64,000 nucleotides of DNA from Aliidiomarina maris (lineage in GTDB: Bacteria > Pseudomonadota > Gammaproteobacteria > Enterobacterales > Alteromonadaceae), in NCBI RefSeq assembly GCF_003987335.1, contig NZ_PIPK01000007.1:62001-126000 (forward strand). Direction: 5' to 3'. Both the position numbers and the translations under genes were made by a program. Numbering within the stretch: position 1 is the stretch's first letter; every line of letters begins with the position of its first letter. This document shows positions 37,615-48,961 of this stretch, piece by piece. Under the pieces are notes generated by a model. The model ran no database searches. It saw only the letters and a list, made by a program, of their open reading frames with translations, and was not told where the DNA came from.

Positions 37615-40600
37615 ATGCCAAAACGTACAGACATCCAGAGTATTTTGATTATTGGCGCAGGCCCTATTGTTATCGGTCAAGCCTGTGAATTTGACTATTC
37701 TGGTGCGCAAGCCTGTAAAGCGCTTCGCGAAGAAGGTTACCGAGTTATTTTGGTGAACTCTAATCCTGCCACGATTATGACAGATCCTGATATGGCCGAT
37801 GTAACCTACATCGAGCCTATTCATTGGGAAGTGGTTGAGAAAATCATTCAGCTTGAACGTCCGGATGCGGTGTTACCAACGATGGGTGGACAAACCGCCC
37901 TAAACTGCGCCCTCGAGCTTGAAGAAAATGGCGTCCTGGCCAAATACAATGTTGAGATGATCGGCGCCACCGCAGATGCGATTGATAAAGCTGAAGATCG
38001 GGATCGTTTCGATAAAGCAATGAAATCAATTGGTTTGAAAACTCCTCAAGCTGAAATTGCCAACAGCATGGAAGAAGCCTTTGACGTGCTCGAGCGCGTT
38101 GGCTTTCCATGTATTATTCGCCCGTCTTTCACCATGGGCGGTAGCGGCGGTGGTATCGCGTATAACCGTGATGAATTCGAAGAAATTTGCTTGCGTGGCT
38201 TAAAGCTATCGCGCACCAACGAGTTGCTGATTGATAAATCATTGATTGGTTGGAAAGAGTACGAAATGGAAGTGGTGCGTGATAAGAACGATAACTGCAT
38301 CATTGTTTGTACCATTGAAAACTTTGACCCGATGGGCGTGCACACGGGTGATTCGATTACCGTGGCACCTGCGCAAACCTTAACGGATAAAGAATTCCAG
38401 ATTATGCGTAATGCGGCGATGGCGGTTCTGCGCGAGATTGGGGTCGAGACTGGCGGTTCGAACGTCCAATTTGGTGTCAACCCAGATACCGGCGACATGG
38501 TCATTATCGAAATGAACCCACGTGTAAGCCGGTCGTCGGCATTGGCGTCAAAAGCAACTGGTTTCCCGATTGCTAAAGTCGCAGCTAAATTAGCCGTTGG
38601 CTACACTCTGGACGAACTGGCGAATGATATTACCGGCGGGGTGACCCCGGCGTCATTTGAGCCTGCCATTGACTATGTTGTGACCAAAATTCCACGTTTT
38701 AACTTTGAAAAGTTTGCTGGTGCCAATGACCGCCTGAATACCCAGATGAAATCTGTGGGTGAAGTGATGGCGATAGGGCGCAACCAGCAAGAGTCATTGC
38801 AAAAGGCGCTACGCGGTCTTGAGCTTGGCTATAGTGGCTTTGATTCGCTCACTGACTTGAGTGACCCAGAAGTTGCTCAAGCGACTATTATTCGCGAACT
38901 GAAAGAGCCAGGGGCAGAGCGTATTTGGTATATTGGCGATGCGTTCCGCTTCGGTATGAGTGTCGATGACGTATTTGAACTCACTAAAATTGACCGTTGG
39001 TTCTTAGTTCAAATCGAGGAAATCATTCGACTTGAAGCCGAAGTGACTGAGCTTGGCTTGTCTGAGCTTGATCATGATGCGTTGCGTTTATTGAAGCGCA
39101 AAGGGTTTTCAGACGAACGCTTGGCATATTTGCTTGGGGTCAGTGAGCAAGAAGTGCGTAAGCGCCGTGAACACTTTAAGTTGTTCCCGGTATATAAGCG
39201 CGTTGATACCTGTGCCGCTGAATTTGCTTCAGAAACTGCGTATATGTATTCCACGTATGACGAAGAATGTGAAGCACGCCCAAGTGATAAAGACAAAATC
39301 ATGGTTATCGGTGGCGGGCCAAACCGCATCGGTCAAGGCATCGAATTTGATTATTGCTGTGTGCATGCAGCCCTAGCAATGCGTGAAGATGGTTACGAAA
39401 CCATAATGGTGAACTGTAACCCTGAAACGGTATCGACGGACTACGATACGTCTGACCGGTTATATTTCGAGCCTATTACGTTAGAAGACGTGCTTGAAAT
39501 TGTACGTATTGAAAAACCAAAGGGTGTGATTGTGCAATATGGCGGACAAACGCCATTGAAGCTAGCGCGCGCTTTAGAAGCCAACGGCGTACCTATCATT
39601 GGTACATCGCCTGACTCGATTGACCGTGCAGAAGACCGCAAACGCTTCCAGCACGCAGTTCAGCGTCTGAATTTAAAGCAGCCTGAGAATTCGACCGTCA
39701 CTAATTTTGATGAAGCGATGACGGAATCACGCCGCATCGGTTACCCACTTGTCGTGCGTCCATCCTACGTACTTGGTGGGCGCGCGATGGAAATCGTGTA
39801 TGACGAGCAAGATTTACGCCGCTATCTGACTGAAGCGGTGAAAGTGTCGAACGCGGCGCCTGTGCTACTCGACCGCTTCTTAGACAACGCTGTAGAAGTC
39901 GACATTGACGCGATTTGTGACGGTGACACGGTGTTGATTGGCGGTATCATGCAACACATTGAGCAAGCCGGTGTGCACTCAGGTGATTCAGCCTGTTCAC
40001 TGCCGCCTTACTCATTGTCGGATAACGTGCAAGCTGAGTTGCGGGAACAAGTGCGTAAACTGGCGTTTGAGTTGAATGTTCGTGGCTTGATGAACACCCA
40101 GTTTGCGATTAAAGACGGTGAAATTTACCTGATTGAAGTGAACCCGCGGGCCGCGCGGACAGTGCCCTTTGTGTCGAAGGCGACAGGTGTACCGCTGGCT
40201 AAAGTAGCTGCACGGGTCATGGCGGGCCAAAGCTTGAAGCAACAAGGTTACACCAGCGAAGTGATTCCACCTTATTATTCGGTCAAGGAAGTGGTCGTGC
40301 CGTTCGCTAAGTTCCAAGGTGTTGACCCGATCCGCGGGCCAGAGATGCGCTCAACGGGCGAGGTGATGGGTGTTGGCGAGAGTTTTGAAGAAGCCTATGC
40401 CAAAGCCAATTTAGGGGCTGGTCAGGCGTTACCGCGCAAGGGCAAAGCCTTGTTATCGGTACGTGAAGCAGACAAGAAACGCGTCGCGGAATTGGCACGT
40501 GGTTTACTGTCACTGGGCTTTGACGTTGAAGCGACGCGTGGAACCGGCGCTTACTTGCAACAACAGGGTATAAAATGTTCGATTGTGAATAAATTACAAG

Positions 40601-40842
40601 AAGGACGCCCAAACATTGTGGATGCAATCAAAAACGGCGAGTATAGTTATATCATCAATACGGTAGAAGGCCGCCAAGCGATAGCTGACTCCGTATATAT
40701 TCGTCGCGAGGCTTTGGTCAATAATGTGATTTATACCACCACATTAAATGCAGGTTTCGCAACTGTCAAAGCACATACAGTGAATGATCGAGCTCGGGTA
40801 AGCTCGGTGCAGGATTTACACAAAAGGGTAAGTGAAGGATGA
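37615..40842 (+). CDS. carB: Carbamoyl-phosphate synthase large subunit
   Basis: 1075 residues. Two ATP-grasp halves: carboxy-phosphate half ([20 protein letters not shown] to about 400) and carbamoyl-phosphate half ([19 protein letters not shown] from about 563), an oligomerisation domain between, and a C-terminal allosteric MGS-like domain ([19 protein letters not shown]). Ten nt after carA, so one operon. The stop overlaps the greA start by 4 nt (ATGA), tying greA to the same transcript. Confidence 0.98.
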   Translation: MPKRTDIQSILIIGAGPIVIGQACEFDYSGAQACKALREEGYRVILVNSNPATIMTDPDMADVTYIEPIHWEVVEKIIQLERPDAVLPTMGGQTALNCALELEENGVLAKYNVEMIGATADAIDKAEDRDRFDKAMKSIGLKTPQAEIANSMEEAFDVLERVGFPCIIRPSFTMGGSGGGIAYNRDEFEEICLRGLKLSRTNELLIDKSLIGWKEYEMEVVRDKNDNCIIVCTIENFDPMGVHTGDSITVAPAQTLTDKEFQIMRNAAMAVLREIGVETGGSNVQFGVNPDTGDMVIIEMNPRVSRSSALASKATGFPIAKVAAKLAVGYTLDELANDITGGVTPASFEPAIDYVVTKIPRFNFEKFAGANDRLNTQMKSVGEVMAIGRNQQESLQKALRGLELGYSGFDSLTDLSDPEVAQATIIRELKEPGAERIWYIGDAFRFGMSVDDVFELTKIDRWFLVQIEEIIRLEAEVTELGLSELDHDALRLLKRKGFSDERLAYLLGVSEQEVRKRREHFKLFPVYKRVDTCAAEFASETAYMYSTYDEECEARPSDKDKIMVIGGGPNRIGQGIEFDYCCVHAALAMREDGYETIMVNCNPETVSTDYDTSDRLYFEPITLEDVLEIVRIEKPKGVIVQYGGQTPLKLARALEANGVPIIGTSPDSIDRAEDRKRFQHAVQRLNLKQPENSTVTNFDEAMTESRRIGYPLVVRPSYVLGGRAMEIVYDEQDLRRYLTEAVKVSNAAPVLLDRFLDNAVEVDIDAICDGDTVLIGGIMQHIEQAGVHSGDSACSLPPYSLSDNVQAELREQVRKLAFELNVRGLMNTQFAIKDGEIYLIEVNPRAARTVPFVSKATGVPLAKVAARVMAGQSLKQQGYTSEVIPPYYSVKEVVVPFAKFQGVDPIRGPEMRSTGEVMGVGESFEEAYAKANLGAGQALPRKGKALLSVREADKKRVAELARGLLSLGFDVEATRGTGAYLQQQGIKCSIVNKLQEGRPNIVDAIKNGEYSYIINTVEGRQAIADSVYIRREALVNNVIYTTTLNAGFATVKAHTVNDRARVSSVQDLHKRVSEG

Positions 40843-41315
40843 ACCAAATACCAATGACAGTGGGCGGTGCGGAAGCACTGCGCACTGAATTAAAACGTTT
40901 GAAGCAAGAGGACCGTCCGCGCATTATTCAGGCCATCGCTGATGCACGTGAACATGGTGATCTGAAAGAAAATGCTGAATACCATGCTGCGCGTGAGCAG
41001 CAAGGTTTCTGCGAGGGGCGTATTCAAGAAATTGAAGCTAAGCTATCGAACGCGCAAATCATTGATGTCACCAAAATGCCCGATACGGGCAAAGTAGTGT
41101 TTGGCGTGACTGTCACCTTATACAACACCAGCACGGACAAAGAGGTGAAGTATAAGATTGTCGGTGATGACGAATCAGACATTAAAAACAATTTGGTATC
41201 AGTCAATTCACCCATTGCACGGGCGTTAATCGGTAAGCAAGTAGACGATGTTGCTGTGGTGATTACCCCAGGTGGTGAAGTTGAGTACGAAATCGTCAGC
41301 GTTGAATATTTATAG
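40839..41315 (+). CDS. greA: Transcription elongation factor GreA
   Basis: Rescues backtracked RNA polymerase by stimulating transcript cleavage. 158 residues: N-terminal coiled-coil finger with tip acids Asp41 and Glu44 ([10 protein letters not shown]), same numbers as E. coli, and C-terminal FKBP-like domain. Translationally coupled to carB. ATG start overlapping the carB stop. Confidence 0.97.
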   Translation: MNQIPMTVGGAEALRTELKRLKQEDRPRIIQAIADAREHGDLKENAEYHAAREQQGFCEGRIQEIEAKLSNAQIIDVTKMPDTGKVVFGVTVTLYNTSTDKEVKYKIVGDDESDIKNNLVSVNSPIARALIGKQVDDVAVVITPGGEVEYEIVSVEYL

Positions 41316-41349
41316 TTGTATACGTATTCAGTGACGCAAGCGCGAATTA

Positions 41350-41376
41350 AAAAAGAGCCGAAAGGCTCTTTTTTTG
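41350..41376 (+). terminator. Terminator after greA
   Basis: AGAGCC (41354-41359), GAAA tetraloop, GGCTCT (41364-41369), T-run. Confidence 0.92.
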
Positions 41377-41440
41377 TGTGCTCTGCAAGCTAATCATCGC
41401 ACTTATGACCCCACAAAAGCTCAGCCGCTTGATAATTTGG

Positions 41441-41710
41441 CTACTCGCTCTTCAACTTTGCCAAGAGTTCAGCCCGTTTTAACTGCCGCGCATCGACTTG
41501 AGAACTGGCATGGTAAGCGGGTACATCAGGGAAAACTTCCTCTAAGCTTTTATCCAAAGCCTTGGCGATTGCCTCAGCCACATAGAGTGAACGTGCCTTT
41601 CGTGCCGCCACTTTCGACAGCAGTGATGGGCTCCTTTCGATCACTTCCGCCAGCATACTAAAATCGTAGCCACGGGAAGTTAGTCCTTTTTTTATTTGAT
41701 CTTTAGTCAT
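41441..41710 (-). CDS. Ner-like helix-turn-helix regulator (phage type)
   Basis: 89 residues. The N-terminal two thirds (DQIKKGLTSRGYDFSMLAEV, then SPSLLSKVAARKARSLYVAEAIAKAL and EEVFPDVPAY) resemble the Ner/Nlp family of Mu-like phages (pattern I..L..RG.s...la...g.s...ls.a.....a..IA.aLg...e.iwP). It lies alone between greA and yhbY and diverges from the CI-like gene. No Shine-Dalgarno is visible; the sequence before the ATG is AT-rich and contains a perfect inverted repeat, suggesting autoregulation. Function in this host unknown. Confidence 0.7.
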   Translation of the reverse strand: MTKDQIKKGLTSRGYDFSMLAEVIERSPSLLSKVAARKARSLYVAEAIAKALDKSLEEVFPDVPAYHASSQVDARQLKRAELLAKLKSE

Positions 41711-41711
41711 T

Positions 41712-41725
41712 TATGTATTTACATA
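41712..41725. promoter_or_regulatory. Inverted repeat, probable operator
   Basis: TATGTA-TT-TACATA, perfect 6-bp arms, begins two bases before the Ner-like ATG and overlaps its likely -10 region. Confidence 0.5.
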
Positions 41726-41734
41726 GCAATGGAT

Positions 41735-41819
41735 TGGAGTTCATATCTGAGCTCATTCGGGTATTCATTCTGGAGTTCAAAAAAGACCTCAAATGAAGAT
41801 TAAATATTATTCAAATGAA
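41735..41819. repeat. Direct repeats in the divergent regulator intergenic region
   Basis: TGGAGTTCA occurs at 41735-41743 and 41771-41779; TCAAATGAA at 41789-41797 and 41811-41819. Such repeated short words between two divergent repressors are candidate operators. Confidence 0.5.
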
Positions 41820-41824
41820 AACTT

Positions 41825-42355
41825 ATGACAAATAAAACACAAGCGCCCGTTAAAAGCAAGCCAGCAGAGGCTTCATTAGCAGAATACATGGAAAAGTTGG
41901 GGCGCATTTCCGGCGAGAAAAAGACCGCAGGTATTCTTCGTTGGATGGGGGTAAGCTCGTCGAGTTACTCGAATTGGGTCCGGCGGGGCACGATTCCCTA
42001 TAAAACCTTAGTCAATGTGTTGCTCGAGCGAAATATATCGCTGAATTGGTTTTTCGCGCCTTATTCGCGTTTGCAAGTGCCGGTGATCACGAGTGAGCAA
42101 ACGCAGGAGAAAGCCCAGACCTATCGCGGGCAGTTGCAACAAGCCAAAGAAAATAGTGCTGGTTTTATGCAGGCTTACGCCGATTGTGAGTCTTTACTAC
42201 AGCGCTATGGCGTGGCTCAAACCACCGCCAATATGCAAATCCTGTTGGATATGCACCTGCGTGTTAACGAAGGCGTGGTAAACCGTGAAGATGTGTTGGA
42301 ACATTTAGCGCAAACATTACTAAATATTCAGAATGGGCAAGCGCAGTCACGTTAA
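41825..42355 (+). CDS. CI-repressor-like DNA-binding protein
   Basis: 176 residues. The N-terminal domain (ILRWMGVSSSSYSNWVRRGT and LLERNISLNWFFAP) has the layout of phage CI-type helix-turn-helix repressors, which end this domain with an N-W-x-x-x-G-like segment. The C-terminal part is a Gln-rich helix (EQTQEKAQTYRGQLQQAKEN) plus another helical region; there is no S24 peptidase dyad, so it is not a self-cleaving repressor. ATG start with no clear Shine-Dalgarno and an AT-rich leader. Divergent from the Ner-like gene. Confidence 0.65.
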   Translation: MTNKTQAPVKSKPAEASLAEYMEKLGRISGEKKTAGILRWMGVSSSSYSNWVRRGTIPYKTLVNVLLERNISLNWFFAPYSRLQVPVITSEQTQEKAQTYRGQLQQAKENSAGFMQAYADCESLLQRYGVAQTTANMQILLDMHLRVNEGVVNREDVLEHLAQTLLNIQNGQAQSR

Positions 42356-42369
42356 GCGCTGCGGATACA

Positions 42370-42404
42370 AAAAAAGGCGAACCTTTGCAGGGTTCGCCTT
42401 TTTG
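42370..42404. terminator. Bidirectional terminator between the CI-like gene and yhbY
   Basis: AGGCGAACC (42375-42383), loop TTTGCAG, GGTTCGCCT (42391-42399), A-run on one side and T-run on the other. Confidence 0.92.
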
Positions 42405-42421
42405 CGTTTACACGCTAGCCA

Positions 42422-42727
42422 TTAGCGCGGTAATTTAATCGTCGGTTGCTGCGCAGGGCGATACAGGATCAAGGTTTTACCAATGGTTTGTACCAAGCTT
42501 GCTTTGACTTCGCGACAAATGGCCTCGGCAATCGCCGTGCGCAGCTCTCGCTCATCGGTAGGCACTTTAACCTTGATCAGCTCATGGTGTTCCAAAGCAC
42601 CGTCAATTTCTGCTACCACGCCCTCAGTAAGCCCGTTAGCACCTAACAACACCACTGGCTTGAGCGGGTGGGCTAAGCTTTTTAGGTGCTGCTTTTGTTT
42701 GTTATTTAGTTCAATTGCATCTGTCAT
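42422..42727 (-). CDS. yhbY: YhbY-type CRM-domain RNA-binding protein
   Basis: 101 residues forming one CRM domain: KQKQHLKSLAHPLKPVVLLG, the GxxG loop GANG, then EIDGALEHHELIKVK. E. coli YhbY binds pre-50S ribosomal particles. Divergent from rlmE, as in E. coli. AAGGAAA lies eight nt before the ATG. Confidence 0.95.
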   Translation of the reverse strand: MTDAIELNNKQKQHLKSLAHPLKPVVLLGANGLTEGVVAEIDGALEHHELIKVKVPTDERELRTAIAEAICREVKASLVQTIGKTLILYRPAQQPTIKLPR

Positions 42728-42868
42728 GCAGTCATTTTCCTTATAAAGTGCTGGGAAATGGCCTGCTTATTACCGGTTTCCCTTGATTTTGGTGTATTCT
42801 AACGCCATCTAACGATGTGAGCTAGTGAATCTCGGGATTTGTCCGAAAATTGAAAATGATGAGAGAGC

Positions 42869-43498
42869 ATGGGTAAGAAGAAGCGCAGTGCCAGTAGTCG
42901 CCGATGGCTAAAAGAACACTTTGACGATCAATACGTACAAAAGGCACAAAAGCGTGGCTTGCGTTCACGTGCCGTATTTAAGTTGGAAGAGGTTCAGCAG
43001 CGAGACCGAATTTTAAAGCCCGGACAGACTGTGGTTGACTTAGGTGCTGCCCCAGGTGGTTGGTCACAGTTGGTGGTGGATATTCAGCAAGGCAGTGGTC
43101 AGGTCATTGCTTGTGATATTTTACCGATGGACCCAATCGCGGGTGTCGATTTCCTTGAAGGGGACTTTCGCGAAGAAGCCGTTTTAAATGCATTATTAAA
43201 CCGCATCGGCGGCGCCAACGTAGATGTAGTATTGTCCGATATGGCGCCCAACATGAGTGGTAACCAAACGGTTGATCAGGCGCGCTCCATGTATTTGGTT
43301 GAGCTCGCATTAGATATGTGTCATCAAGTGTTAAAACCGAACGGTAGTTTTGTGGTCAAAGTGTTTCAAGGTGAAGGCTTTGACCCTTTTCTCGCCAACG
43401 TAAGGGCAGCGTTTAACAGTGTCAAGGTACGCAAGCCTGATTCATCCCGTGCACGTTCACGGGAAGTGTTCTTGGTGGCGAGTGGCTATAAAATATAG
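42869..43498 (+). CDS. rlmE: 23S rRNA 2'-O-ribose U2552 methyltransferase
   Basis: Heat-shock methyltransferase (FtsJ/RrmJ) modifying the A-loop of 23S rRNA. 209 residues with SAM motif [13 protein letters not shown] and the catalytic tetrad Lys38, Asp124 (LSDMAPN), Lys164 and Glu199, identical in number to E. coli. Followed 71 nt later by ftsH, the usual partner. Confidence 0.97.
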   Translation: MGKKKRSASSRRWLKEHFDDQYVQKAQKRGLRSRAVFKLEEVQQRDRILKPGQTVVDLGAAPGGWSQLVVDIQQGSGQVIACDILPMDPIAGVDFLEGDFREEAVLNALLNRIGGANVDVVLSDMAPNMSGNQTVDQARSMYLVELALDMCHQVLKPNGSFVVKVFQGEGFDPFLANVRAAFNSVKVRKPDSSRARSREVFLVASGYKI

Positions 43499-43569
43499 TA
43501 GGCTAAAGACGTTTTGCTGTATGGCTTGTGAGCCGTGCAGCCTAGTCATGTAATAAAGAGGTAACTGCG

Positions 43570-45522
43570 TTGAGCGATATGGCAAAGAATCTAATCCTTT
43601 GGTTAGTCATCGCGGTGGTATTGATGAGTGTCTTCCAAGGTTTTTCACCAGGCACCAACGATACCCCGACTTACTCGTATAGCGAGTTCGTACGTGATGT
43701 GAATCAGGGTCAAATCCGTGAAGTTACGATCGACGGGCGCGTGATAACCGGCGTTAATCGTAATAACCAACAGTTCAGAACAGTGGGTCCTGCCAACGAT
43801 CAGAAATTGGTAGACGAGCTGATTGACCGCGGTATCGACGCGCGCTGGAGAGAGCCAGAAAGCCCAAGCATGCTGGGTACTATCTTTATCTCTTGGTTCC
43901 CGATGTTATTGCTCATCGCGGTGTGGATTTTCTTCATGCGCCAGATGCAAGGCGGTGGCGGTCGCGGTGCGATGTCGTTTGGTAAAAGTAAAGCCAAACT
44001 GATGAGCGAAGATCAAGTTAAAACCACATTGGCTGACGTGGCTGGTTGTGATGAGGCGAAAGAAGAAGTTGCTGAGCTGGTGGATTACTTACGCGACCCG
44101 ACCAAATTCCAGAAACTTGGTGGCCGTATTCCAACCGGTGTATTGATGGTGGGCCCTCCAGGTACGGGTAAAACTTTATTAGCGAAAGCGGTGGCTGGTG
44201 AAGCGAAAGTTCCGTTCTTTACAATTTCAGGTTCTGACTTTGTTGAGATGTTCGTTGGTGTTGGTGCATCACGTGTACGCGACATGTTCGAGCAAGCCAA
44301 GAAATCTGCGCCTTGTATTATCTTTATTGACGAAATCGATGCCGTAGGCCGCCAGCGCGGTGCTGGTTTAGGTGGCGGGCATGATGAGCGCGAGCAAACC
44401 CTCAACCAAATGCTGGTCGAAATGGACGGCTTTGAAGGTAATGAAGGTATTATCGTGATTGCGGCTACCAACCGACCTGACGTGCTTGACCCTGCGTTGT
44501 TACGTCCTGGTCGCTTTGACCGCCAGGTTACCGTTGGTTTACCTGACGTACGTGGGCGTGAGCATATTTTGAAAGTTCACATGCGCAAAGTACCTTTAGG
44601 AGATGACGTTGAGCCAGCCGTGATTGCACGTGGTACTCCAGGGTTCTCTGGTGCCGACTTGGCGAACTTAGTCAATGAAGCGGCGTTATTCGCAGCGCGT
44701 GAAAATCGCCGTGCGGTAGGTATGAGCGAATTCGAGAAAGCCAAAGACAAGATCTTGATGGGGTCTGAGCGTAAGTCGATGGTGATGAGCGAGTCAGAGA
44801 AAGAAATGACGGCTTATCATGAAGCTGGCCACGCCATCGTCGGTCGTATTGTGCCTGAGCATGACCCTGTGTATAAAGTATCGATCATTCCACGTGGTCG
44901 CGCGCTGGGTGTTACCATGTACTTGCCTGAACAAGATCGCGTCAGTCATAGCAAGCAACATTTAGAAAGTATGTTGTCGAGCCTGTTTGGTGGCCGTATC
45001 GCTGAGCAAATTATTTATGGCGATGAGAAAGTAACGACCGGTGCTTCCAACGACATTGAACGCGCAACCGATATCGCGCGTAAAATGGTGACTCAGTGGG
45101 GCTTATCGAGCAAAATGGGGCCATTGCTATATGCTGAAGAAGAGGGCCAAGTATTCTTGGGCCGCTCTGTGGCACAAAACAAGCAAATGTCTGATGAGAC
45201 GATGCGCGCGATTGATGCGGAAATCCGCTCGTTAATCGATAAAAACTATGATCGTGCGAAGCAGATCTTAGAAGACAATGTAGACATTCTGCATTCGATG
45301 AAAGATGCGTTGATGAAGTACGAAACCATTGATGCAGCGCAAATCGATGACTTAATGGCGCGCCGTGAAGTTCGTCCACCGCAGGACTGGCAAGACGTTG
45401 ATAGTGACGTACCGCCATCAGGACCAACATCGACGGACGGTAAGAAGAAGCCACGTAAGAAGGCCGATTCGCCTGACGGCTCGTTGGATTTAAACAACCC
45501 TGACGAGTCACCAGCCAAATAA
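43570..45522 (+). CDS. ftsH: Membrane ATP-dependent zinc metalloprotease FtsH
   Basis: Hexameric membrane protease that controls LpxC and sigma-32 levels and clears damaged membrane proteins. 650 residues: membrane segments at about 7-22 and 104-123 flank a periplasmic domain; Walker A GPPGTGKT 195-202; Walker B IIFIDEID 250-257; zinc site HEAGH 417-421. TTG start chosen because GAGG lies eight nt upstream; an ATG three codons later has poor spacing. Disordered charged C-terminus. Confidence 0.97.
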   Translation: MSDMAKNLILWLVIAVVLMSVFQGFSPGTNDTPTYSYSEFVRDVNQGQIREVTIDGRVITGVNRNNQQFRTVGPANDQKLVDELIDRGIDARWREPESPSMLGTIFISWFPMLLLIAVWIFFMRQMQGGGGRGAMSFGKSKAKLMSEDQVKTTLADVAGCDEAKEEVAELVDYLRDPTKFQKLGGRIPTGVLMVGPPGTGKTLLAKAVAGEAKVPFFTISGSDFVEMFVGVGASRVRDMFEQAKKSAPCIIFIDEIDAVGRQRGAGLGGGHDEREQTLNQMLVEMDGFEGNEGIIVIAATNRPDVLDPALLRPGRFDRQVTVGLPDVRGREHILKVHMRKVPLGDDVEPAVIARGTPGFSGADLANLVNEAALFAARENRRAVGMSEFEKAKDKILMGSERKSMVMSESEKEMTAYHEAGHAIVGRIVPEHDPVYKVSIIPRGRALGVTMYLPEQDRVSHSKQHLESMLSSLFGGRIAEQIIYGDEKVTTGASNDIERATDIARKMVTQWGLSSKMGPLLYAEEEGQVFLGRSVAQNKQMSDETMRAIDAEIRSLIDKNYDRAKQILEDNVDILHSMKDALMKYETIDAAQIDDLMARREVRPPQDWQDVDSDVPPSGPTSTDGKKKPRKKADSPDGSLDLNNPDESPAK

Positions 45523-45532
45523 GCTGATAAGA

Positions 45533-45559
45533 AAGCCCCGTATTGCGGGGCTTTTTTTT
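45533..45559 (+). terminator. Terminator after ftsH
   Basis: GCCCCG (45535-45540), loop TATTG, CGGGGC (45546-45551), eight T. Confidence 0.93.
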
Positions 45560-45621
45560 GACACTTAATATGGCTCTACAACCTTAACCTGTTTTCACTT
45601 ATTACCGCACAGGACATCGAA

Positions 45622-46434
45622 ATGCGCAAAAAATCGCCACGCACAGCAGTGATGGGAATACTCAATGTGACCCCAGATTCATTCTCCGATGGGGGCCAAT
45701 TTAATCAGCTTGATGCAGCCTTGCGCCAAGCGGAGCAGATGCAAGCAGCCGGCGCCGAGTGGATTGACATCGGTGGCGAGTCGACGCGACCCGGTGCCGC
45801 CGAGGTTGCTTTACAGGCCGAAATTGATCGCGTTATTCCCGTGATTGAAGCCGTGCGCCAACGCTTCGACATGCAAATCTCCGTTGACACCAGTAAAGCA
45901 GGGGTCATGCAAGCAGCGATTCAAGCTGGGGTGGCGATGATTAACGACGTCCGCGCATTACGTGAACCCGGGGCGCTCGAGGTCGCTGCACAAAGCCAGG
46001 TACAGATATGTCTTATGCATATGCAAGGCCAGCCTCGAAGCATGCAAGAGGCACCCGATTACGATGATGTGGTGTGTGAAGTGAAAGATTTTTTGCAGCA
46101 ACGCATCGACGCTTGTGTACGTGCAGGCATTGGGCGCGAGCGTTTGTTACTTGACCCTGGGTTTGGTTTTGGTAAAACTGTGCGCCACAACTATCAATTA
46201 TTGCAACGTTTACCAGCACTACGTGAATTTGATTTACCTCTGCTGATCGGTTTATCGCGTAAATCCATGCTTGGGGCCGTCACCGGTCGTGAGGTGGAGG
46301 GACGCCTTGCTGCAAGTATTGCAGGCGCAACTATCGCGGCGATGAAAGGGGCAGATGTGATTCGAGTGCATGACGTTGCAGAAACCGTGGATGCTATACA
46401 AGTGGTTCACGCGACTTTAAATGGGGAGTTTTAG
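45622..46434 (+). CDS. folP: Dihydropteroate synthase
   Basis: Joins p-aminobenzoate to the pterin in folate synthesis; sulfonamide target. 270 residues, TIM barrel, with [15 protein letters not shown] near the start, [13 protein letters not shown], and C-terminal [16 protein letters not shown] (45558-45563) overlaps the end of the ftsH T-run but I see no good -10 with it. ATG start with AGGA upstream. Five nt separate it from glmM. Confidence 0.97.
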   Translation: MRKKSPRTAVMGILNVTPDSFSDGGQFNQLDAALRQAEQMQAAGAEWIDIGGESTRPGAAEVALQAEIDRVIPVIEAVRQRFDMQISVDTSKAGVMQAAIQAGVAMINDVRALREPGALEVAAQSQVQICLMHMQGQPRSMQEAPDYDDVVCEVKDFLQQRIDACVRAGIGRERLLLDPGFGFGKTVRHNYQLLQRLPALREFDLPLLIGLSRKSMLGAVTGREVEGRLAASIAGATIAAMKGADVIRVHDVAETVDAIQVVHATLNGEF

Positions 46435-46439
46435 TTACA

Positions 46440-47771
46440 ATGGGGAAGTATTTCGGCACCGATGGTATCCGTGGGCGCGTTGGCAGTGAATTAGTCGCAC
46501 CCGATTTCGTATTGCGCTTAGGCTGGGCAGCAGGCAAAGTTTTGGCGGCTGAGGGCAATACCAAGGTGTTAATTGGCAAGGACACGCGCATATCTGGTTA
46601 TATGCTGGAGTCGGCGCTGGAGGCAGGGCTCTCTGCTGCTGGCGTTAGTGTTGAGCTTTTAGGTCCAATGCCAACCCCTGCAATCGCTTATCTGACACGC
46701 ACTTTTCGCGCGTCAGCAGGGATTGTCATCAGTGCGTCGCATAACCCTTACTACGACAATGGCATCAAGTTTTTCTCGGATACAGGGCATAAGTTAAGCG
46801 ACGATTTAGAGGCTCAAATAGAAGCCATGCTCGACAAGCCAATGACGTGTGTGGAGTCAGAAGCTTTAGGTCGGGCGTCACGGATTACTGACGCTCCTGG
46901 TCGTTATATTGAGTTCTGTAAAAGCGTTTGCCCCGGTGACATCTCGTTTGCGGGGCTCAAAATTGTGGTCGATTGTGCACATGGCGCGACGTATCACATT
47001 GCGCCTTCGGTATTTCGTGAGCTTGGTGCCGAAGTTATCAGTATTGGTACGAAACCAGATGGCTTGAATATCAACCACCAATGCGGAGCGACTCACTTAG
47101 ACGCACTGACCCAAGCCGTGCTTGAGCACAAAGCGGATGTCGGTATCGCCTTAGACGGTGATGGCGACCGAATTATGATGGTGGATGAACAAGGTCGCGT
47201 GGTAGATGGCGATGAGATTGTGTATGCACTGGCTAAGCAAGCGTTGCTAAACGGCACCTTGGAAGGTGGTGTGGTGGGTACCTTGATGAGCAATATGGGG
47301 CTGGAACTCGCATTGCGTGACCTAGGCATTCCATTTACGCGCGCCAAAGTGGGCGATCGCCATGTGATGGAGGCCTTACGCGATAATGCTTGGAGTATTG
47401 GCGGTGAGAACTCCGGGCATGTGATCAACTTGCAATATCACAGCACTGGCGATGGCATTATTGCCGGTGTACAAATACTCAGCGCAATGCTTCGTAAGAA
47501 GTGCTCGCTACGCGCCTTGCTCGAGGGAATGACCAAGCTACCGCAGGTGTTGGTGAATGTACAATACAATGGTAAGCAGGACCCATTACAGGCGCCTAAT
47601 GTACGTTCTGCGGTGACTGAGGTTGAGGCTGCGTTGAAAGGTGAGGGGCGAGTATTACTACGTAAATCAGGCACTGAACCGCTGATTCGAGTCATGGTCG
47701 AGGGGCGTAATGAGAAAACCGTACGTGCTTTTGCCCAGCAAATCGCATCGGAAGTCAGCGCGGCTGTTTAA
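46440..47771 (+). CDS. glmM: Phosphoglucosamine mutase
   Basis: Makes glucosamine-1-phosphate for peptidoglycan and lipopolysaccharide. 443 residues; N-terminal [14 protein letters not shown], phosphoserine Ser100 in ISASHNPY, metal loop DGDGDR, and sugar loop GENSGH. Sits after folP as in most gammaproteobacteria. ATG start with GGGGAG upstream. Confidence 0.97.
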   Translation: MGKYFGTDGIRGRVGSELVAPDFVLRLGWAAGKVLAAEGNTKVLIGKDTRISGYMLESALEAGLSAAGVSVELLGPMPTPAIAYLTRTFRASAGIVISASHNPYYDNGIKFFSDTGHKLSDDLEAQIEAMLDKPMTCVESEALGRASRITDAPGRYIEFCKSVCPGDISFAGLKIVVDCAHGATYHIAPSVFRELGAEVISIGTKPDGLNINHQCGATHLDALTQAVLEHKADVGIALDGDGDRIMMVDEQGRVVDGDEIVYALAKQALLNGTLEGGVVGTLMSNMGLELALRDLGIPFTRAKVGDRHVMEALRDNAWSIGGENSGHVINLQYHSTGDGIIAGVQILSAMLRKKCSLRALLEGMTKLPQVLVNVQYNGKQDPLQAPNVRSAVTEVEAALKGEGRVLLRKSGTEPLIRVMVEGRNEKTVRAFAQQIASEVSAAV

Positions 47772-47791
47772 GCCTCAATATCAAGTTGGTT

Positions 47792-47818
47792 AAAGCGCGT
47801 ACAGCACGCGCTTTTTTT
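47792..47818 (+). terminator. Terminator after glmM
   Basis: AGCGCGT (47794-47800), loop ACAGC, ACGCGCT (47806-47812), T-run. Confidence 0.9.
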
Positions 47819-47899
47819 ATGGGAATAGCTTGTATCTTGCAGGCAGGTTAGGTACTATCGCTGCCGCTTGAAACGAGGGAATAACCAAGGAACTACAGC

Positions 47900-48655
47900 A
47901 TGCGCCAATCGTTAGTGATTGCAAACTGGAAGTTAAATGGTGATTTGGCTTTACTTGATTCTATGATGAACGGGTTAAGTAGCCAAACTGGATATGTAGC
48001 CGATGTGGTCATCTGTCCGCCTGCGGTGTATCTGGCTGCCATGCAGCAGCGTAGCCTCGCGACAGCAACAGATTCTTTTAAACTTCACGTCGGTGCGCAA
48101 AACTGCAGTGAGCACACACAAGGTGCTTTTACTGGTGAGCTAGCGCCACAGATGTTACGTGAAGTGGGTTGTGAATACGTTATTTTGGGACACTCAGAAC
48201 GACGTAACTTGTACGCAGAAACTGACGCGCTGATTGCGCAAAAAGTCGCAACTGCGCAACAGCAGCAACTCAAAGTAGTATTATGTGTAGGCGAAAGCTT
48301 AGAACAGCGTGAGCAAGGCCAAACCCTGGATGTGGTGACGGCGCAGATTGCAGCGGTGTTGGCAGCAGATGTAGACGCCAGCCAGTTAATTATTGCCTAT
48401 GAACCTGTTTGGGCGATTGGCACTGGTAAAACTGCGACCCCCGAGCAAGCACAAGAAGTGCATGCCGCGATTAGACAGTTTTTAAACCAACACAGCGGTG
48501 TTGGTGAACACATTGCTTTGTTGTACGGAGGCAGTGTGAAAGCAGACAACGCAGCAGTGTTATTCGCCCAGCCAGACATCGATGGCGGTCTGATCGGCGG
48601 CGCGAGTCTGGATGTTGAGCAATTTCGCGCCATTTGTAGTGCGGTGAAAGGATAA
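47900..48655 (+). CDS. tpiA: Triosephosphate isomerase
   Basis: Interconverts dihydroxyacetone phosphate and glyceraldehyde-3-phosphate. 251 residues; substrate residues Asn9 and Lys11 (ANWKLNG), catalytic His98 (ILGHSERR) and Glu168 (AYEPVWAIGTGK). ATG start. Seven nt before secG, so co-transcribed. Confidence 0.97.
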   Translation: MRQSLVIANWKLNGDLALLDSMMNGLSSQTGYVADVVICPPAVYLAAMQQRSLATATDSFKLHVGAQNCSEHTQGAFTGELAPQMLREVGCEYVILGHSERRNLYAETDALIAQKVATAQQQQLKVVLCVGESLEQREQGQTLDVVTAQIAAVLAADVDASQLIIAYEPVWAIGTGKTATPEQAQEVHAAIRQFLNQHSGVGEHIALLYGGSVKADNAAVLFAQPDIDGGLIGGASLDVEQFRAICSAVKG

Positions 48656-48662
48656 TAGAAGC

Positions 48663-48953
48663 ATGTACGAGATATTTTTAGTGTTATACCTATTATGCGC
48701 TATTGCTTTGATTGCAATGATCTTATTGCAACGCGGTAAAGGCGCTGAAATGGGCGCGTCATTTGGTTCTGGGGCGTCAAATACGGTATTCGGTTCAAGT
48801 GGTTCTGGTAACTTCATGACCCGTACCACCACTATTTTGGCCGTTGCGTTTTTCCTGCTGAGCCTGATTTTAGGCAACATGGCAGCTGGCGGCAGCCAAG
48901 TCCAGGACGATTGGAGCGACCTAAGCGTTCCAACATTACCGGACGATATGTAA
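48663..48953 (+). CDS. secG: Preprotein translocase subunit SecG
   Basis: 96 residues with two membrane helices (LVLYLLCAIALIAMILLQ and TTTILAVAFFLLSLILG) joined by the Gly/Ser-rich GASFGSGASNTVFGSSG loop typical of SecG; supports SecYEG export. The acidic tail is longer than the minimal form. tRNA-Leu begins 8 nt after the stop and is probably processed from the same RNA. Confidence 0.95.
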   Translation: MYEIFLVLYLLCAIALIAMILLQRGKGAEMGASFGSGASNTVFGSSGSGNFMTRTTTILAVAFFLLSLILGNMAAGGSQVQDDWSDLSVPTLPDDM

Positions 48954-48961
48954 CAAAATTT

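Noticed and set aside
42772..42808. Sigma-32 promoter before rlmE (CTTGAT ... CCATCTAA)
   Set aside because: The spacer is about 17 nt and the -10 lacks the C-run; not convincing.
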